A stretch of DNA of 64,000 nucleotides from Betaproteobacteria bacterium SCN2. GTDB lineage: Bacteria; Pseudomonadota; Gammaproteobacteria; Burkholderiales; Thiobacillaceae. The translations under genes were made by a program, and so were the position numbers. The notes beneath the pieces are model-generated. The model was not told the DNA's origin, did no database searches, and saw nothing but the letters and a program-made list of their open reading frames with translations. The stretch is from NCBI GenBank assembly GCA_008923285.1, contig WBSG01000001.1, positions 1-64,000 on the forward strand, read 5' to 3'. How positions within the stretch are numbered: position 1 is the stretch's first letter; every line of letters starts with the position of its first letter. Of this stretch, positions 31,728-41,578 are shown piece by piece.

Positions 31728-33241
31728 GCGCCGCCATGCATTTGCCCATCCTCCCCGTGGTGCTGCCGCTTTTCGCCGGCATCGCGCTGCTGGCCCTGCG
31801 CAACGCGCCGCTCGCGCTGCAGCGCGGCCTGAGCCTGGCGGCGACGCTGGCGCTGATTCCATTGGCCTTTGCGCTGATCGGCACGGCCGCAGACGGCACC
31901 CATCTGGTGTACCAGCTCGGCGACTGGATGGCGCCTTATGGCATCGTCTTGGTGGTCGACCGCCTGGCCGCCTGGATGCTGCTGACCACCGCGTTGCTGG
32001 CGATTTTCGCGCTGCTGTATGCGCTCAACGGCATCGACCGCGAGGGCCGGCATTTCCACGTGCTGTTCCAGCTGCAGCTCTTCGGCCTCAATGGCGCCTT
32101 CCTCACCGGCGACCTGTTCAACCTGTTCGTGTTCTTCGAGATCCTGCTGCTCGCTTCCTATGGTCTGCTGCTGCATGGTGGCGGGCGCCTCAGGGTGAAG
32201 GCGGGCCTGCATTACGTGGTCATCAACCTGGTCGGCTCGACCCTCTTCCTGTTCGCCGTGGGCACGCTGTATGGCGTAACCGGCACGCTCAACATGGCCG
32301 ATCTCGCCGTGAAGATCGCTGCCGCGCCGGCGGAAAATGCCGCGCTGCTGCAGTCGGCGGCCTTGCTGCTGTTCGGCGTGTTCGCGCTCAAGGCCGCACT
32401 GCTGCCGCTGTACCTGTGGCTGCCGGCGGCCTATGCCCACACCAGTGCGCCGGTGGCCGCCCTGTTCGCCATCATGACCAAGGTCGGCGCCTACAGCATC
32501 CTGCGCGTCTACAGCCTGCTGGCTGGGGAGGCAGGCGGTCCGCTGGCCAACCTGCTCGACGCATGGCTGGTGCCGCTGGCGCTCGCCACCCTGGCGCTGG
32601 GCACGCTGGGGGCGCTGGCAAGTTCAGGTCTGCGGCAGCAGGTGGCCTACCTCATGGTGGCCTCGATCGGCACGCTGCTCCTGGCCTTCGGCCTCGGCAA
32701 TGCCGGCGCGCTCGCCGCCGGCCTGTATTACCTGCCGCACACTACCTTTGCCGCCGCCGCACTGTTCCTGCTGGCCGACCAGATTGCACAGGCGCGCGGC
32801 GCGCTCGCCGACCGCTTCGAGTCCGGCCCCGAAATGCCGCGCGCCTCAGTGCTGGGCGGCCTGTTCTTCCTGGCCGCCATGGCCATGAGCGGCATGCCGC
32901 CGCTGTCCGGCTTCCTCGGCAAGTTCATGCTGCTCAAGGGCGCGCTCGACGAGCCATCGCTGGCCTGGGTGTGGGGCGTGGTGCTGGCGACCGGCCTCGC
33001 CGGCGTGATCGCGCTGGCGCGCAGCGGCAGTCTGTTGTTCTACCGCACGCGCAGCGCGCACGGCGATGCGTCGCTGGTCGTGCCGGGCGCCGGCATGCTG
33101 GCGCCGACCGCCGCGCTGATGCTGCTCATCGTCGTCATCACCGTCTGGGCCGGACCGTTCTCCGCGTATGCCGGCGATACCGCCGCACAGCTTTTGCAGC
33201 CGCGGCTGTACATCGATGCCGTTCTGGGAGGGCAGCGATGA
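31724..33241 (+). CDS. mrpD: Mrp antiporter subunit D (cluster 2)
   Basis: A 505-residue, about 14-helix proton-translocating subunit with NLFVFFEILLLASYGLLLHG (TM5 Glu) and ALKAALLPLYLWLPAAYAHT followed by VAALFAIMTKVGAYS (TM7/8 Lys). It overlaps mrpC and mrpE by four bases each. It is clearly a different subfamily from the two ND5-like subunits in cluster 1, so the clusters are not recent duplicates. Confidence 0.94.
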   Translation: MSAAMHLPILPVVLPLFAGIALLALRNAPLALQRGLSLAATLALIPLAFALIGTAADGTHLVYQLGDWMAPYGIVLVVDRLAAWMLLTTALLAIFALLYALNGIDREGRHFHVLFQLQLFGLNGAFLTGDLFNLFVFFEILLLASYGLLLHGGGRLRVKAGLHYVVINLVGSTLFLFAVGTLYGVTGTLNMADLAVKIAAAPAENAALLQSAALLLFGVFALKAALLPLYLWLPAAYAHTSAPVAALFAIMTKVGAYSILRVYSLLAGEAGGPLANLLDAWLVPLALATLALGTLGALASSGLRQQVAYLMVASIGTLLLAFGLGNAGALAAGLYYLPHTTFAAAALFLLADQIAQARGALADRFESGPEMPRASVLGGLFFLAAMAMSGMPPLSGFLGKFMLLKGALDEPSLAWVWGVVLATGLAGVIALARSGSLLFYRTRSAHGDASLVVPGAGMLAPTAALMLLIVVITVWAGPFSAYAGDTAAQLLQPRLYIDAVLGGQR

Positions 33242-33741
33242 GGCGCCTGCTGCCGCATCCCTTGCTCACGCTCACGCTCGCCATCCTGTGGCTGCTGCTG
33301 GTCAACCAGTTTTCGGCCGGCCATCTCGTGCTGGGGCTGCTGCTGGGCTGGCTGATTCCCCTGCTGACTTCGGCCTTCTGGCCCGAGCACGTGCGCATCC
33401 GTCACACCGGGGTGCTGCTGCACTATCTTGCCGTGTTCGTCTATGACATCGTGCGCGGCAGTTTCCAGGTGGCCTGGCTCATCCTCAAGGGACCGGCGCG
33501 GCTCAAGCCGGCCTTCGTCGTGGTGCCGTTGGAGCTCAGGACCGATCTCGGCATCAGCCTGCTGGCCAACACCATCTCCCTGACGCCCGGCACCGTGTCT
33601 TCGCGGCTGAGCGCGGACAAGCGCACGCTCGTCGTGCACACCCTGAATACCGATGACCCCGAAGCGCTGGTGGCCGAGATCAAGCAGCGCTACGAAATGC
33701 CGCTGAAAAAAATCTTCGAGGAGGAGGATAGAGCATGCTGA
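33238..33741 (+). CDS. mrpE: Mrp antiporter subunit E (cluster 2)
   Basis: A 167-residue protein: two N-terminal helices, then VYDIVRGSFQVAWLILKGP and the soluble part with LLANTISLTPGTVSSRL, the MrpE N-x-I-x-L-T-P-G-T element. The ATG overlaps the mrpD stop. The open frame continues far upstream across mrpD but out of its frame, so that extension is not coding. Confidence 0.93.
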   Translation: MRRLLPHPLLTLTLAILWLLLVNQFSAGHLVLGLLLGWLIPLLTSAFWPEHVRIRHTGVLLHYLAVFVYDIVRGSFQVAWLILKGPARLKPAFVVVPLELRTDLGISLLANTISLTPGTVSSRLSADKRTLVVHTLNTDDPEALVAEIKQRYEMPLKKIFEEEDRAC

Positions 33742-34004
33742 GCACCGTCATCCCCATCGCCTATGCACTGGTCAGCCTGGCCTTCGTGTTCAGCTTCTGG
33801 CGCCTGCTGAAGGGGCCCGACGCACCCGACCGCATCCTCGCGCTCGACACCCTGTACGTGAACACCATCGCGCTGCTGGTGCTGCTCGGCATCCACCTCG
33901 GCAATGCCATCTATTTCGAGGCGGCGCTCCTGATCGCCATGATGGGCTTCGTCGGCACGGTGGCGCTGTGCAAGTACCTGCTGCGCGGCGACATCATCGA
34001 ATAG
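33735..34004 (+). CDS. mrpF: Mrp antiporter subunit F (cluster 2)
   Basis: An 89-residue, three-helix protein with [20 protein letters not shown] (K-G-P-D-x-x-D-R) and a C-terminal [19 protein letters not shown], both typical of MrpF. The ATG overlaps the end of mrpE by seven bases. Confidence 0.92.
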   Translation: MLSTVIPIAYALVSLAFVFSFWRLLKGPDAPDRILALDTLYVNTIALLVLLGIHLGNAIYFEAALLIAMMGFVGTVALCKYLLRGDIIE

Positions 34005-34012
34005 GAGGCGCC

Positions 34013-34348
34013 ATGCTCGACATCCTGTTATCCATCCTTGTACTCACCGGCGCGATCTTCACCTTCGTCGGCTCACTCGGCCTTGTGCGGCTGCGCGATT
34101 TCTATACCCGCCTGCACGGACCGACCAAGGCCACCACCCTGGGCGTGGGCTGCTTGCTCATCGCCTCGGCCGTATATTTCAGCGTGCGCGACGAGGGCGT
34201 GAGCCTGCACGAAGTGCTGGTGACGCTGTTCCTGTTCATCACTGCGCCGGTTTCCGCGCACCTTCTGGCCAAGGCCGCGCTGCACCTGAAAGTGCATTCG
34301 CTCGCGGCCGAGCCGCACGAAGCGCACGGCGAAGAGCGCACGCCATGA
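34013..34348 (+). CDS. mrpG: Mrp antiporter subunit G (cluster 2)
   Basis: A 111-residue, three-helix protein with [20 protein letters not shown] followed by ATTLGVG, the MrpG signature. An AGGAGG ribosome site at 34003-34008 sets the ATG at 34013. Its stop overlaps the start of the following YyaL-like gene (ATGA), so that gene is in the same transcript. Confidence 0.93.
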   Translation: MLDILLSILVLTGAIFTFVGSLGLVRLRDFYTRLHGPTKATTLGVGCLLIASAVYFSVRDEGVSLHEVLVTLFLFITAPVSAHLLAKAALHLKVHSLAAEPHEAHGEERTP

Positions 34349-36333
34349 GCAACCAGTCGGGCATGCAACACGTCAACCGCCTCGCCGGCGAGCCTTCGCC
34401 CTACCTGCAGCAGCACAAGCACAACCCGGTGGACTGGCATCCCTGGGGAGCGGAAGCGCTGGAAAAGGCGAAGCGCGAAGACAAGCCCATCCTGCTCTCC
34501 ATCGGCTATTCGACCTGCCACTGGTGCCATGTCATGGCGCATGAGTGCTTCGAGGACGAGGAAGTCGCGGCGGTGATGAACAGATTGTTCGTCAATATCA
34601 AGGTCGACCGCGAGGAGCGCCCCGACCTCGACCAGATCTACCAGCATGCGCACCAGTTGCTCGCCCGCCGCGCCGGCGGCTGGCCGCTCACGGTGTTCCT
34701 CACGCCCGACCAGGTGCCGTTCTTTGCCGGTACCTATTTTCCCCGGACGCCGCGCTACAACCTGCCGGGCTTCATCGGCCTGATGGAGCAGATCGCCGAG
34801 GTTTTCCGCAGCCGGCGCGCAGACATCGAAGCGCAGAACCAGGAAGTGCTGGCCGCGCTGAAAGAACCGCCGCGGCGGGAAACGAAGCCCGACGACGCGG
34901 TCTTGCAGCGCGCCACGGACGACCTCGCAAGCGCCTTCGACAAGGTGCACGGCGGCTTTTCGCGCGCGCCCAAGTTCCCGCGCCCGGGCGAGCTCGAATG
35001 GCTCGTGCGCGAAGCCTGGAACGGCGATGAACGGGCGCGGCACATGCTGCTGTTCACGCTGGAGCAAATGGTGCGCGGCGGGCTGTTCGACCAGCTGGGC
35101 GGCGGCTTCTTCCGCTACTCGGTGGACGAGCGCTGGCAGATTCCGCACTTCGAGAAAATGCTTTACGACAACGGCCCGCTGCTGGGGCTGTGCGCGGACG
35201 CCTTCGCCCTGTCCGGCAATCCGCTGTTCGCGCGCGCCGCGCAGATGACGGTGGAATGGCTCGCGCGCGAAATGACGGCGCCCGAGGGCGGCTTCTACGC
35301 CGCGCTCGATGCCGACTCCGAAGGGCACGAGGGCAGGTTCTACGTGTGGACGCCGGACGAGGCGCGCGCGCTGCTGGGCGATGAATACGCCCACGCCGCA
35401 CAGGCCTTCGCACTGGACGCGCCGGCCAATTTCGAAAACGATTCCTGGCATCTGCAGCTTGCCGGCGATCCCATGGACCCGCACCTCGAAGCGGCGCGGC
35501 AGAGGCTGTTCGCCGCGCGCGCGCGGCGCGTGCGCCCGCACCGCGACGAAAAAATCCTCACCAGCTGGAACGCGCTGATGATCAAGGGTCTGGCGCATGC
35601 CGGGCGCCTCATGCAGCGCCCGGGCTGGATCGAGATGGCCCGGCGTGCCGCCGACTTCATCCGCGACAGGCTGTGGCGCGAGGGCAGGCTGCATGCCGGC
35701 TACGCGGACGGTCAGGCACGGCTCAATGGCTATGTCGACGACTATGCTTTTCTGCTCGACGCGCTGCTGGAGCTGATGCAGGCGCATTACCGGCCCGAGG
35801 ACATGGCCTGGGCGCAGGCCATTGCCGATGCCCTGCTCGCCAATTTCGAGGACAAGGAGGCCGGCGGCTTCTATTTCACCAGCCACGACCACGAAGCGCT
35901 GATCCTGCGCACCCGCACGGCGGTCGATCAGGCCACGCCGGCCGGCGCGGGCGTGGCGGCAATGAGCCTCGCCCGCCTCGGCAGAATCCTGAATGAGCCG
36001 CGCTACGCACGCGCGGCCGAACGCACCCTGGCCTGCCACGGCGTGGAACTGGCCGAGATGCCGGTCGCCTTCACCTCGCTGCTCGCCACGCTGGCGGAGC
36101 AGCGCCAGGACCCCGGCCTGCTGGTGGTGCGCGGCCCGCAGCAGGAGCTGGACGCCTGGCAGGCGCTGGCCGGGCGCAAGCCGCCGTCGACTCTGATGTT
36201 CTTCCTGTCCGATACGCTGGCCGGCTTGCCCGCCGGCCTCGACAAGCCGGCATCCGGCAAGGCCGTCGCCTGGCTGTGCCGCGCGGGCGCCTGCCTGCCG
36301 CCATGCGAGAGCCCCGCGGATATCGAGTTGTAG
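34345..36333 (+). CDS. YyaL/DUF255-family thioredoxin-fold protein
   Basis: The 662-residue protein begins with a thioredoxin-like domain bearing [17 protein letters not shown] (a CHWC redox motif) and [12 protein letters not shown] (about residues 1-170). A long alpha/alpha-toroid part follows, resembling N-acylglucosamine epimerase or glycosyl-hydrolase folds ([20 protein letters not shown]). This is the standard YyaL/spermatogenesis-associated protein 20 layout. The biochemical role is not established. It is translationally coupled to mrpG (ATGA). No signal peptide is seen, so it is cytoplasmic. Confidence 0.93.
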   Translation: MSNQSGMQHVNRLAGEPSPYLQQHKHNPVDWHPWGAEALEKAKREDKPILLSIGYSTCHWCHVMAHECFEDEEVAAVMNRLFVNIKVDREERPDLDQIYQHAHQLLARRAGGWPLTVFLTPDQVPFFAGTYFPRTPRYNLPGFIGLMEQIAEVFRSRRADIEAQNQEVLAALKEPPRRETKPDDAVLQRATDDLASAFDKVHGGFSRAPKFPRPGELEWLVREAWNGDERARHMLLFTLEQMVRGGLFDQLGGGFFRYSVDERWQIPHFEKMLYDNGPLLGLCADAFALSGNPLFARAAQMTVEWLAREMTAPEGGFYAALDADSEGHEGRFYVWTPDEARALLGDEYAHAAQAFALDAPANFENDSWHLQLAGDPMDPHLEAARQRLFAARARRVRPHRDEKILTSWNALMIKGLAHAGRLMQRPGWIEMARRAADFIRDRLWREGRLHAGYADGQARLNGYVDDYAFLLDALLELMQAHYRPEDMAWAQAIADALLANFEDKEAGGFYFTSHDHEALILRTRTAVDQATPAGAGVAAMSLARLGRILNEPRYARAAERTLACHGVELAEMPVAFTSLLATLAEQRQDPGLLVVRGPQQELDAWQALAGRKPPSTLMFFLSDTLAGLPAGLDKPASGKAVAWLCRAGACLPPCESPADIEL

Positions 36334-36556
36334 CGGCCGGGCGCGGAGTTGACGACTGGCGCCATGCCGACGACGCGGTGGACGTGCGCCAGGCCGCTTC
36401 CATCCCGCAAACCCATGCTGAATAAAGGGTTGTCGCTGGCGGGGTTTTCGCATACTGGGGTATGCTTCGGGCTAGGTCGGGAACCTGTGCCCGCAAATGA
36501 ACTCTAGATGTTTCAATGTTTCACATTGTTCTGAACAGATATAACGAGGAGCCTCA

Positions 36557-37240
36557 ATGAATCCGCAAATTACCACCATCGATCGCAGTCAGACCTCTGC
36601 GCTGGCCACCAACAAGGTCCTGCGCAACACCTACATGCTGCTGGCCATGACGCTGCTGTTCAGCGCAGTCGCAGCCGGCATTTCGATGGCGCTGAACGTG
36701 CCCTATGGCGTGAGCCTGGTGACCAGCATCGCCGCGCTGGTGCTGCTGTGGTTCGTGGTGCCGCGCACCGCCAACTCCGCCGCCGGCATCTTCGTGGTGT
36801 TCGCCGTTACCGGTCTGCTCGGTTTCGGTCTCGGCCCGATCCTGAATCATTACCTGCAGATGCCCAGCGGCCCGCAGGTGGTGATGTCCTCGCTCGGCAT
36901 CACCAGCATCGTGTTCGTCGGTCTGTCCGCTTACGCGCTGGTGTCGCGCCGCAACTTCAGCTTCATGGGCGGTTTCCTCATGACCGGCATCCTGGTGGCC
37001 TTCGTCGCCGGCCTGGTGGCGCTCGGCGCAGCTGCCTTCGGTTATCCCATGCCTATGCTGTCGCTGGCGGTTTCAGCCATGTTCGCCCTGCTGATGTCCG
37101 GCCTGATCCTGTGGCAGACCAGCGAGATCATCCATGGCGGCGAGACCAACTACGTGCTGGCCACGGTCGGCCTGTACGTCGCCATCTACAACCTGTTCAC
37201 CAGCCTGCTGCATCTGCTGGGCTTCGCCAACAACGAATGA
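36557..37240 (+). CDS. Bax inhibitor-1/YccA-family membrane protein
   Basis: The 227-residue protein has seven hydrophobic helices and the YccA layout: NKVLRNTYMLLAMTLLFSAV at the start, the GPILNHYL loop, and TNYVLATVGLYVAIYNLFTS followed by LLHLLGFANNE at the C-terminus. YccA-like proteins modulate the FtsH protease, and the BI-1 superfamily conducts Ca2+/H+. A GAGGAGCC ribosome site precedes the ATG. It stands alone. The 220 bases upstream show no clear sigma70 promoter by eye. Confidence 0.93.
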   Translation: MNPQITTIDRSQTSALATNKVLRNTYMLLAMTLLFSAVAAGISMALNVPYGVSLVTSIAALVLLWFVVPRTANSAAGIFVVFAVTGLLGFGLGPILNHYLQMPSGPQVVMSSLGITSIVFVGLSAYALVSRRNFSFMGGFLMTGILVAFVAGLVALGAAAFGYPMPMLSLAVSAMFALLMSGLILWQTSEIIHGGETNYVLATVGLYVAIYNLFTSLLHLLGFANNE

Positions 37241-37358
37241 CCCTGCTTTCCGGCCTGCGGCAATATGTCGCGGGCCGGCAAGGCCCCGGCAGCCGGGCGC
37301 CTGTCGCGGCGATACAAATTTCCACTGTTCTTTGGTAGGCAAATACCACCCGGCCGTC

Positions 37359-37386
37359 TTGTGTTGAGGCCGGGTTGTCGTAATAT
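37359..37386 (+). promoter_or_regulatory. Candidate sigma70 promoter of the cytochrome c gene
   Basis: TTGTGT at 37359-37364 and TAATAT at 37381-37386 are 16 bases apart and lie about 60 bases before the cytochrome start codon. This is a visual match only. Confidence 0.4.
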
Positions 37387-37443
37387 GCGTTTTGAAGCGG
37401 CATGGTCTGCCGCCGTTACTTCAAAACTCTCTGGAGAACTGCA

Positions 37444-37752
37444 ATGAAAGCTGTTGTGATGTCCGCCGTTGCCGCCCTGGCCCTGGGCATTTCCGGTGTG
37501 GCCTCCGCTGACCAGGCGCTGGCGCAGAAGAATGCCTGCATGTCCTGCCACGGCGTCGACAAGAAAATCGTCGGCCCCGCCTTCAAGGAAGTGGCTGCCA
37601 AGTACAAGAATGACAAGACTGCCGAAGCCAGGCTGGCCGAGACCGTGAAAAAGGGCGGCAAGGGCAACTGGGGCCAGATCCCCATGCCGCCCAACCCGCA
37701 GGTCAAGGATGAGGACGTGAAGAAGATCGTGCACTGGATCCTGAGCCTGTAA
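37444..37752 (+). CDS. Small periplasmic class I cytochrome c (c551/c8-like)
   Basis: The 102-residue precursor has a signal peptide (residues 1-22, cleaved after ASA). The mature protein has one haem-binding site CMSCH (32-36), VGPAFKEVAAKY after it, and the Met ligand in QIPMPPNPQVKDED. This is the c551/c552 electron shuttle type. ATG 37444 is chosen because it gives a proper signal peptide after a GGAGAACTGCA ribosome site. A strong hairpin terminator follows. Confidence 0.94.
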   Translation: MKAVVMSAVAALALGISGVASADQALAQKNACMSCHGVDKKIVGPAFKEVAAKYKNDKTAEARLAETVKKGGKGNWGQIPMPPNPQVKDEDVKKIVHWILSL

Positions 37753-37774
37753 GACGCAATCCCCAGTGAATCAA

Positions 37775-37802
37775 GACAAAGCCGGCGCAAGCCGGCTTTG
37801 TC
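37775..37802. terminator. Bidirectional hairpin terminator
   Basis: A perfect 12-base-pair stem (37775-37786 with 37791-37802) closes a GCAA loop. T/A runs lie at both ends, between the convergent cytochrome c and sodium symporter genes. Confidence 0.8.
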
Positions 37803-37818
37803 GTTTGGGCGCGGCGAA

Positions 37819-39165
37819 TCAGACGAAGGGCAGCCAGCCAGCCAGGTTCAGGAACACCAGCACGATGGCCGCCGGCGCGACGTAGCGGGTGACGAACAGC
37901 CAGCGCCGGTAATGGCGGTCGTTCAGCGCGAGTTCCTCCTGCGCGTGCGCCGCACGCATCACCCAGACCGCAAACAGCGCCATCAACAGGCCGCCCAGCG
38001 GCAGCATGACGTTGGTGGTCAGCTTGTCGAGCTGCTCGAAAATGGTCAGCCCGAACAGCTTGATTTCGCTCCAGACGTTGAAGGACAACAGCACGGCGAG
38101 GCCGAGCAGCCAGATGGTTCCGCCCACCAGCAGCGCGGCCTGGCGGCGCCTGAACCGGGTGTTTTCGACCAGCCACGACACCGCCGGCTCGACCAGGGAA
38201 ATCGACGAAGTCCAGGCGGCGAAGGCGACCAGCACGAAAAACAGCGTGGCAAACAGCGTGCCGGCCGGCATCTGGCCGAAAGCGATGGGCAGGGTCTGGA
38301 AAATCAGCCCCGGCCCGGCAGCGGGCTCCATGCCGTTGGCGAAGACGATGGCAAAAATGGTGACGCCTGCGACCAGGGCGATGGCGGTGTCGGTGAGCAC
38401 GATGTAGAAGGATGCGCGCGCGATCGAGACATGCCGCTGCAGGTAGGAGCCGTACACCATGACCGCGCCCATGCCCAGGCTGAGCGTGAAGAAGGAGTGG
38501 CCCATGGCGGAAAGCACGGCTGCTGGCGTAATGCTGGAAAAATCCGGACGGAACATGAATTCCAGCGAGCGCCGGATATCGCCCACCGCCAGGCTGTAGC
38601 CGAGCAGGATCAGCAGAATGATCATCAGGCCGGGCATCATGATCCTGTTGGCGCGCTCGAGCCCGGAAGTCACACCGCGTGCGACGACGGCCATGGTAAG
38701 GAACATGAACACCGAGTGCCACAGCAGCAGTTCGACCGGATTGCCGAGGAATGCGGCGAACTGCTGCTGCGCCTGGTCTGCAGCCATGCCGGCAAAGCCG
38801 CCGGCGGCGGCGCGCATGCCATAGGCCAGCACCCAGCCGGCCACCACGCTGTAGAAGGAGAGGATGAGGATGCCGGCTGCGATGCCGAGGTAGCCGATGC
38901 CCTTCCAGACCTGCGTCGCCCCGGCCTCCGCCGCCAGGTGCGCCATGCCGTCCACCGGGTTCTTCTGGGCGCGGCGCCCGAGCATGACTTCGGTCATCAT
39001 CAGCGGCAGGCCGATCAGCGCCACGCACAGCAGGTAGACCAGCACGAAGGCGCTGCCGCCGCTGGTGCCCGCCATGTAGGGGAATTTCCAGATGTTGCCG
39101 AGGCCCACCGCCGAGCCGGCGGTGGCCATGATGAAGGCCCAGCGGTTGCTCCAGTGGCTGCGCAT
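37819..39165 (-). CDS. Neurotransmitter:sodium symporter (SNF) family transporter
   Basis: The 448-residue protein has about twelve helices and the family's first-helix signature GSAVGLGNIWKFPYMAGTSG near residues 17-36. AFAAWTSSISLVEPAVSWLV lies in the middle. These transporters couple Na+ to amino-acid uptake; the substrate cannot be told from the sequence. It lies eight bases downstream of a second Na+ symporter gene on the same strand, so the two are probably co-transcribed. Confidence 0.93.
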   Translation of the reverse strand: MRSHWSNRWAFIMATAGSAVGLGNIWKFPYMAGTSGGSAFVLVYLLCVALIGLPLMMTEVMLGRRAQKNPVDGMAHLAAEAGATQVWKGIGYLGIAAGILILSFYSVVAGWVLAYGMRAAAGGFAGMAADQAQQQFAAFLGNPVELLLWHSVFMFLTMAVVARGVTSGLERANRIMMPGLMIILLILLGYSLAVGDIRRSLEFMFRPDFSSITPAAVLSAMGHSFFTLSLGMGAVMVYGSYLQRHVSIARASFYIVLTDTAIALVAGVTIFAIVFANGMEPAAGPGLIFQTLPIAFGQMPAGTLFATLFFVLVAFAAWTSSISLVEPAVSWLVENTRFRRRQAALLVGGTIWLLGLAVLLSFNVWSEIKLFGLTIFEQLDKLTTNVMLPLGGLLMALFAVWVMRAAHAQEELALNDRHYRRWLFVTRYVAPAAIVLVFLNLAGWLPFV

Positions 39166-39172
39166 CAGGGCC

Positions 39173-40495
39173 TCATTTGCCGAAGTAGCGGTCGGTCTCC
39201 TGCTTGACGATTTTCGACAGCAGCAGCAGCGCGATCAGGTTGGGGATCGCCATCAGGCCGTTCATGAGATCAGAGAAATTCCACACGAACTCGAGCTGCA
39301 TCATGGCGCCGATGATCACGACCGACACGAACACCACGCGGTAGGCGCGAATGGCGCGCGCGCCGGCCAGATACTCCACCGCCTTCTCGCCGTAATAGCT
39401 CCAGCCGAGCAGGGTGGAATAGGCGAACAGCGCGGTGGCGAGGGCGACGAGGATTTCACCGCCGCCGCCGAGGGTCTCGGCGAAGCTGGCGCTGGTGAGT
39501 TGCGCCGCGCCCACGCCCTCGGTCCACGGCGTGGCGGTGAGGATGACCAGGGCGGTCATGCTGCACACCACCAGAGTGTCGATGAAGGTCTGGGTCATGG
39601 ACACCAGCGCCTGCTTGACCGGGTCGCTGGTGCGCGCGGCGGCGGCGGCGATCGGCGCCGAGCCGAGGCCGGACTCGTTGGAGAACACGCCGCGCGCCAC
39701 GCCGTAGCGGATTGCCGCCGCCACCGCCGCGCCGGCGAAGCCGCCGCCCGCCGCGATCGGGTTGAAGGCGTGGTAGAAGATGAGGTAGAGCGCATCGGGC
39801 ACTTCGCTGGCATTGAGCGCGAGCACGATGAGCGCCGCCGCCACGTAGCCCACGATCATGAACGGCACCAGGAAGGAAGTGAAGCGGCCGATGGACTTGA
39901 TGCCGCCGAGGATCACCAGGCCGGTGAGCAGGGTCAGCGTCACGCCGGTGACCCAGGGCTCGATGCTGAACACCGACTGGAAGATGCCGGAGACGGCATT
40001 GGCCTGGGTCATGTTGCCGATGCCGAAGGCGGCGAGCGCGGTGAACAGCGCGAACAGCCAGCCCAGCTTGGGCAGATTGCAGCCCTTGGCCAGATAGTAC
40101 ATGGGGCCGCCGCGCATGCCGTGCTCGCCGTGCTCGCGGTATTTCACCGCCAGCACCGCTTCCGAATACTTGGTGGCCATGCCGACCAGTCCGGTCATCC
40201 ACATCCAGAACACTGCGCCCGGCCCGCCCAGAGTGATGGCGGTGGCGACGCCGACGATGTTGCCGATGCCGACGGTGGCCGCCAGCGCGGTCATCAGTGC
40301 GGCGAAATGGCTGATGTCGCCGGCGTGGCCGTGGTCCTTGTGGAAGATGAGCTTGAGGGCATGGGGCAGAACGCGGAACTGCATGCCCTTCAGCAGGATG
40401 GTGAGATAGACGCCGGTGCCGACCAGCAGGATCAGCATGGGCGGCCCCCAGACCCAGTCAGACAAAGTGGAAACCAGCGATTCGATGGCCTGCAT
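39173..40495 (-). CDS. Sodium:alanine symporter (AGCS) family transporter
   Basis: A 440-residue multi-helix protein with the AGCS signatures [18 protein letters not shown] and [20 protein letters not shown], and a typical N-terminus ([20 protein letters not shown]). It imports alanine or glycine with Na+. It is first gene of the two-symporter unit. A roughly 250-base gap with a repeat separates it from the cyclo-ligase gene. Confidence 0.95.
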   Translation of the reverse strand: MQAIESLVSTLSDWVWGPPMLILLVGTGVYLTILLKGMQFRVLPHALKLIFHKDHGHAGDISHFAALMTALAATVGIGNIVGVATAITLGGPGAVFWMWMTGLVGMATKYSEAVLAVKYREHGEHGMRGGPMYYLAKGCNLPKLGWLFALFTALAAFGIGNMTQANAVSGIFQSVFSIEPWVTGVTLTLLTGLVILGGIKSIGRFTSFLVPFMIVGYVAAALIVLALNASEVPDALYLIFYHAFNPIAAGGGFAGAAVAAAIRYGVARGVFSNESGLGSAPIAAAAARTSDPVKQALVSMTQTFIDTLVVCSMTALVILTATPWTEGVGAAQLTSASFAETLGGGGEILVALATALFAYSTLLGWSYYGEKAVEYLAGARAIRAYRVVFVSVVIIGAMMQLEFVWNFSDLMNGLMAIPNLIALLLLSKIVKQETDRYFGK

Positions 40496-40626
40496 GTCTT
40501 GTCCCTCCCCTGTTGTTTCGCGGGAGTATAACGGGATATTCCGGAAGGGGGGGTGTCGCCGCCGCGACTCGGCATTTACTGCGGAGTTCTCGGCGTATCC
40601 AAAGGAAAAAAGTAATCGCCAATAAC

Positions 40627-40735
40627 AAAGAGGTTAAGGGAGGCAAGGGAGTACAACACCATTTCTCTCTTATCCTCCCCTCGCTCCCTGTAAAGGCTTT
40701 GGGGTTTCCTCTGCGAACTCTGCGGTGCTGTTTTC
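40627..40735. repeat. Diverged palindromic repeat related to the 7194-7265 element
   Basis: Purine-rich units (AAGAGGTTAAGGGAGGCAAGG) face pyrimidine-rich units (TCCTCCCCTCGCTCCCTG). A CCTCTGCGAACTCTGCGGTG tail at about 40710-40730 resembles the other repeat. It sits between the alanine symporter and the cyclo-ligase gene. The similarity is partial, so the relationship is tentative. Confidence 0.4.
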
Positions 40736-40752
40736 CTGAAGGCGGCTGCGGC

Positions 40753-41346
40753 TCAAAACCGAATCAAGCCATTCTCGGTCAGGATCATGTCCAGGCGCAC
40801 GTCCCAGGGCTCGGCCGGCACTGCCTGCAGTTGCTGGCAGGCGTAGGCGACGCCGACCAGCAGCGGCTTGCGCCAGCGGCGGCGGCTGCGCAGGTAGGCG
40901 AGCGTCGCGTCGTAATAGCCGCCGCCCATGCCCAGGCGGCGGCCTTCGTTGTCGAAGCCGACCAGCGGCATGATCATGACGTCGAGCCGGCGCGCGTTCA
41001 TCAGTTCGCGCGAGTGCGGCTCGATGATGCCGTAGCGGTTGTGGGTGAGGTCGTGGCGGCCGTCGAGCCGGGCAAAGCGCAGCGGCTGCGCGATGCGCTG
41101 GGCGGTGATCGGCAGATAGCAGTCCTTGCCCATGTGCAGGGCCTGGTTCAGCAGCGGCAGGACGTCGAACTCCGCGCCCACCGGCAGATAGAAGCTCCAG
41201 CGCTTTCCCTTGAGGAACAGCCCGGCGCGCAGCGCGCGGCGCAGGGCCTGGCGCTCGGCGAAACGGCGATATTCCGGCGTCAGCGAAGCGCGCGCAGTGC
41301 GCGCCTGTTTGCGCAGCGCTTTTTTATTGGGCCTGGATGAGGTCAT
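40753..41346 (-). CDS. ygfA: 5-formyltetrahydrofolate cyclo-ligase
   Basis: The 197-residue enzyme converts 5-formyl-THF to 5,10-methenyl-THF using ATP. Seen are the N-terminal basic segment (SRPNKKALRKQARTARASLT) and the diagnostic GMGGGYYDATLAYLRSRR near residues 139-156, with VGFDNEGRRL before it. It follows the 6S RNA gene on the same strand, as ygfA follows ssrS in many proteobacteria, and may be read through from it. Confidence 0.95.
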   Translation of the reverse strand: MTSSRPNKKALRKQARTARASLTPEYRRFAERQALRRALRAGLFLKGKRWSFYLPVGAEFDVLPLLNQALHMGKDCYLPITAQRIAQPLRFARLDGRHDLTHNRYGIIEPHSRELMNARRLDVMIMPLVGFDNEGRRLGMGGGYYDATLAYLRSRRRWRKPLLVGVAYACQQLQAVPAEPWDVRLDMILTENGLIRF

Positions 41347-41364
41347 TGGATAGTGCTCCCCGCC

Positions 41365-41530
41365 TGTGCCGTGCTTGTCGGCGGACTCTTGAACCTGGGT
41401 TCAAGATGGCTGCAGCCTGAGATGCTTCGGGCACGCAAGACGTGTTGCGCGCACGCCCACACCGGAGTTGGCCGCGGCCTTGCACGTATGCATTGGTTCA
41501 GAGAAATTGCAGACAAGCTCGAACACCGCA
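41365..41530 (-). ncRNA. ssrS: 6S RNA
   Basis: The gap between zapA and the cyclo-ligase gene is the conserved ssrS location. On the minus strand it carries CTTGAACCCAGGTTCAAG, the diagnostic 6S hairpin (E. coli has CTTGAACCAAGGGTTCAAG). GCTTGTC near the 5' side (41512-41518) pairs with GACAAGC near the 3' side (41373-41379) to close a long hairpin. ATTTCTCTGA near the 5' end is also reminiscent of E. coli 6S. Ends are approximate. 6S RNA mimics an open promoter and sequesters sigma70 RNA polymerase in stationary phase. Confidence 0.78.
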
Positions 41531-41578
41531 GGGGGCAAACAAAGTTTAGCAGAAGGCCGGGCTTGTGCGGAATGGAAA

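Noticed and set aside
31681-33237. Upstream extension of the mrpE reading frame across mrpD
   Set aside because: It overlaps mrpD completely in another frame. The ATGA overlap at 33238 is the natural start.
34102-36453. A 783-codon minus-strand open frame
   Set aside because: It is antisense to mrpG and the YyaL-like gene; low-complexity Arg/Gly/His-rich translation.
37798-39207. A 469-codon plus-strand open frame
   Set aside because: It is antisense to the SNF symporter; no motifs.
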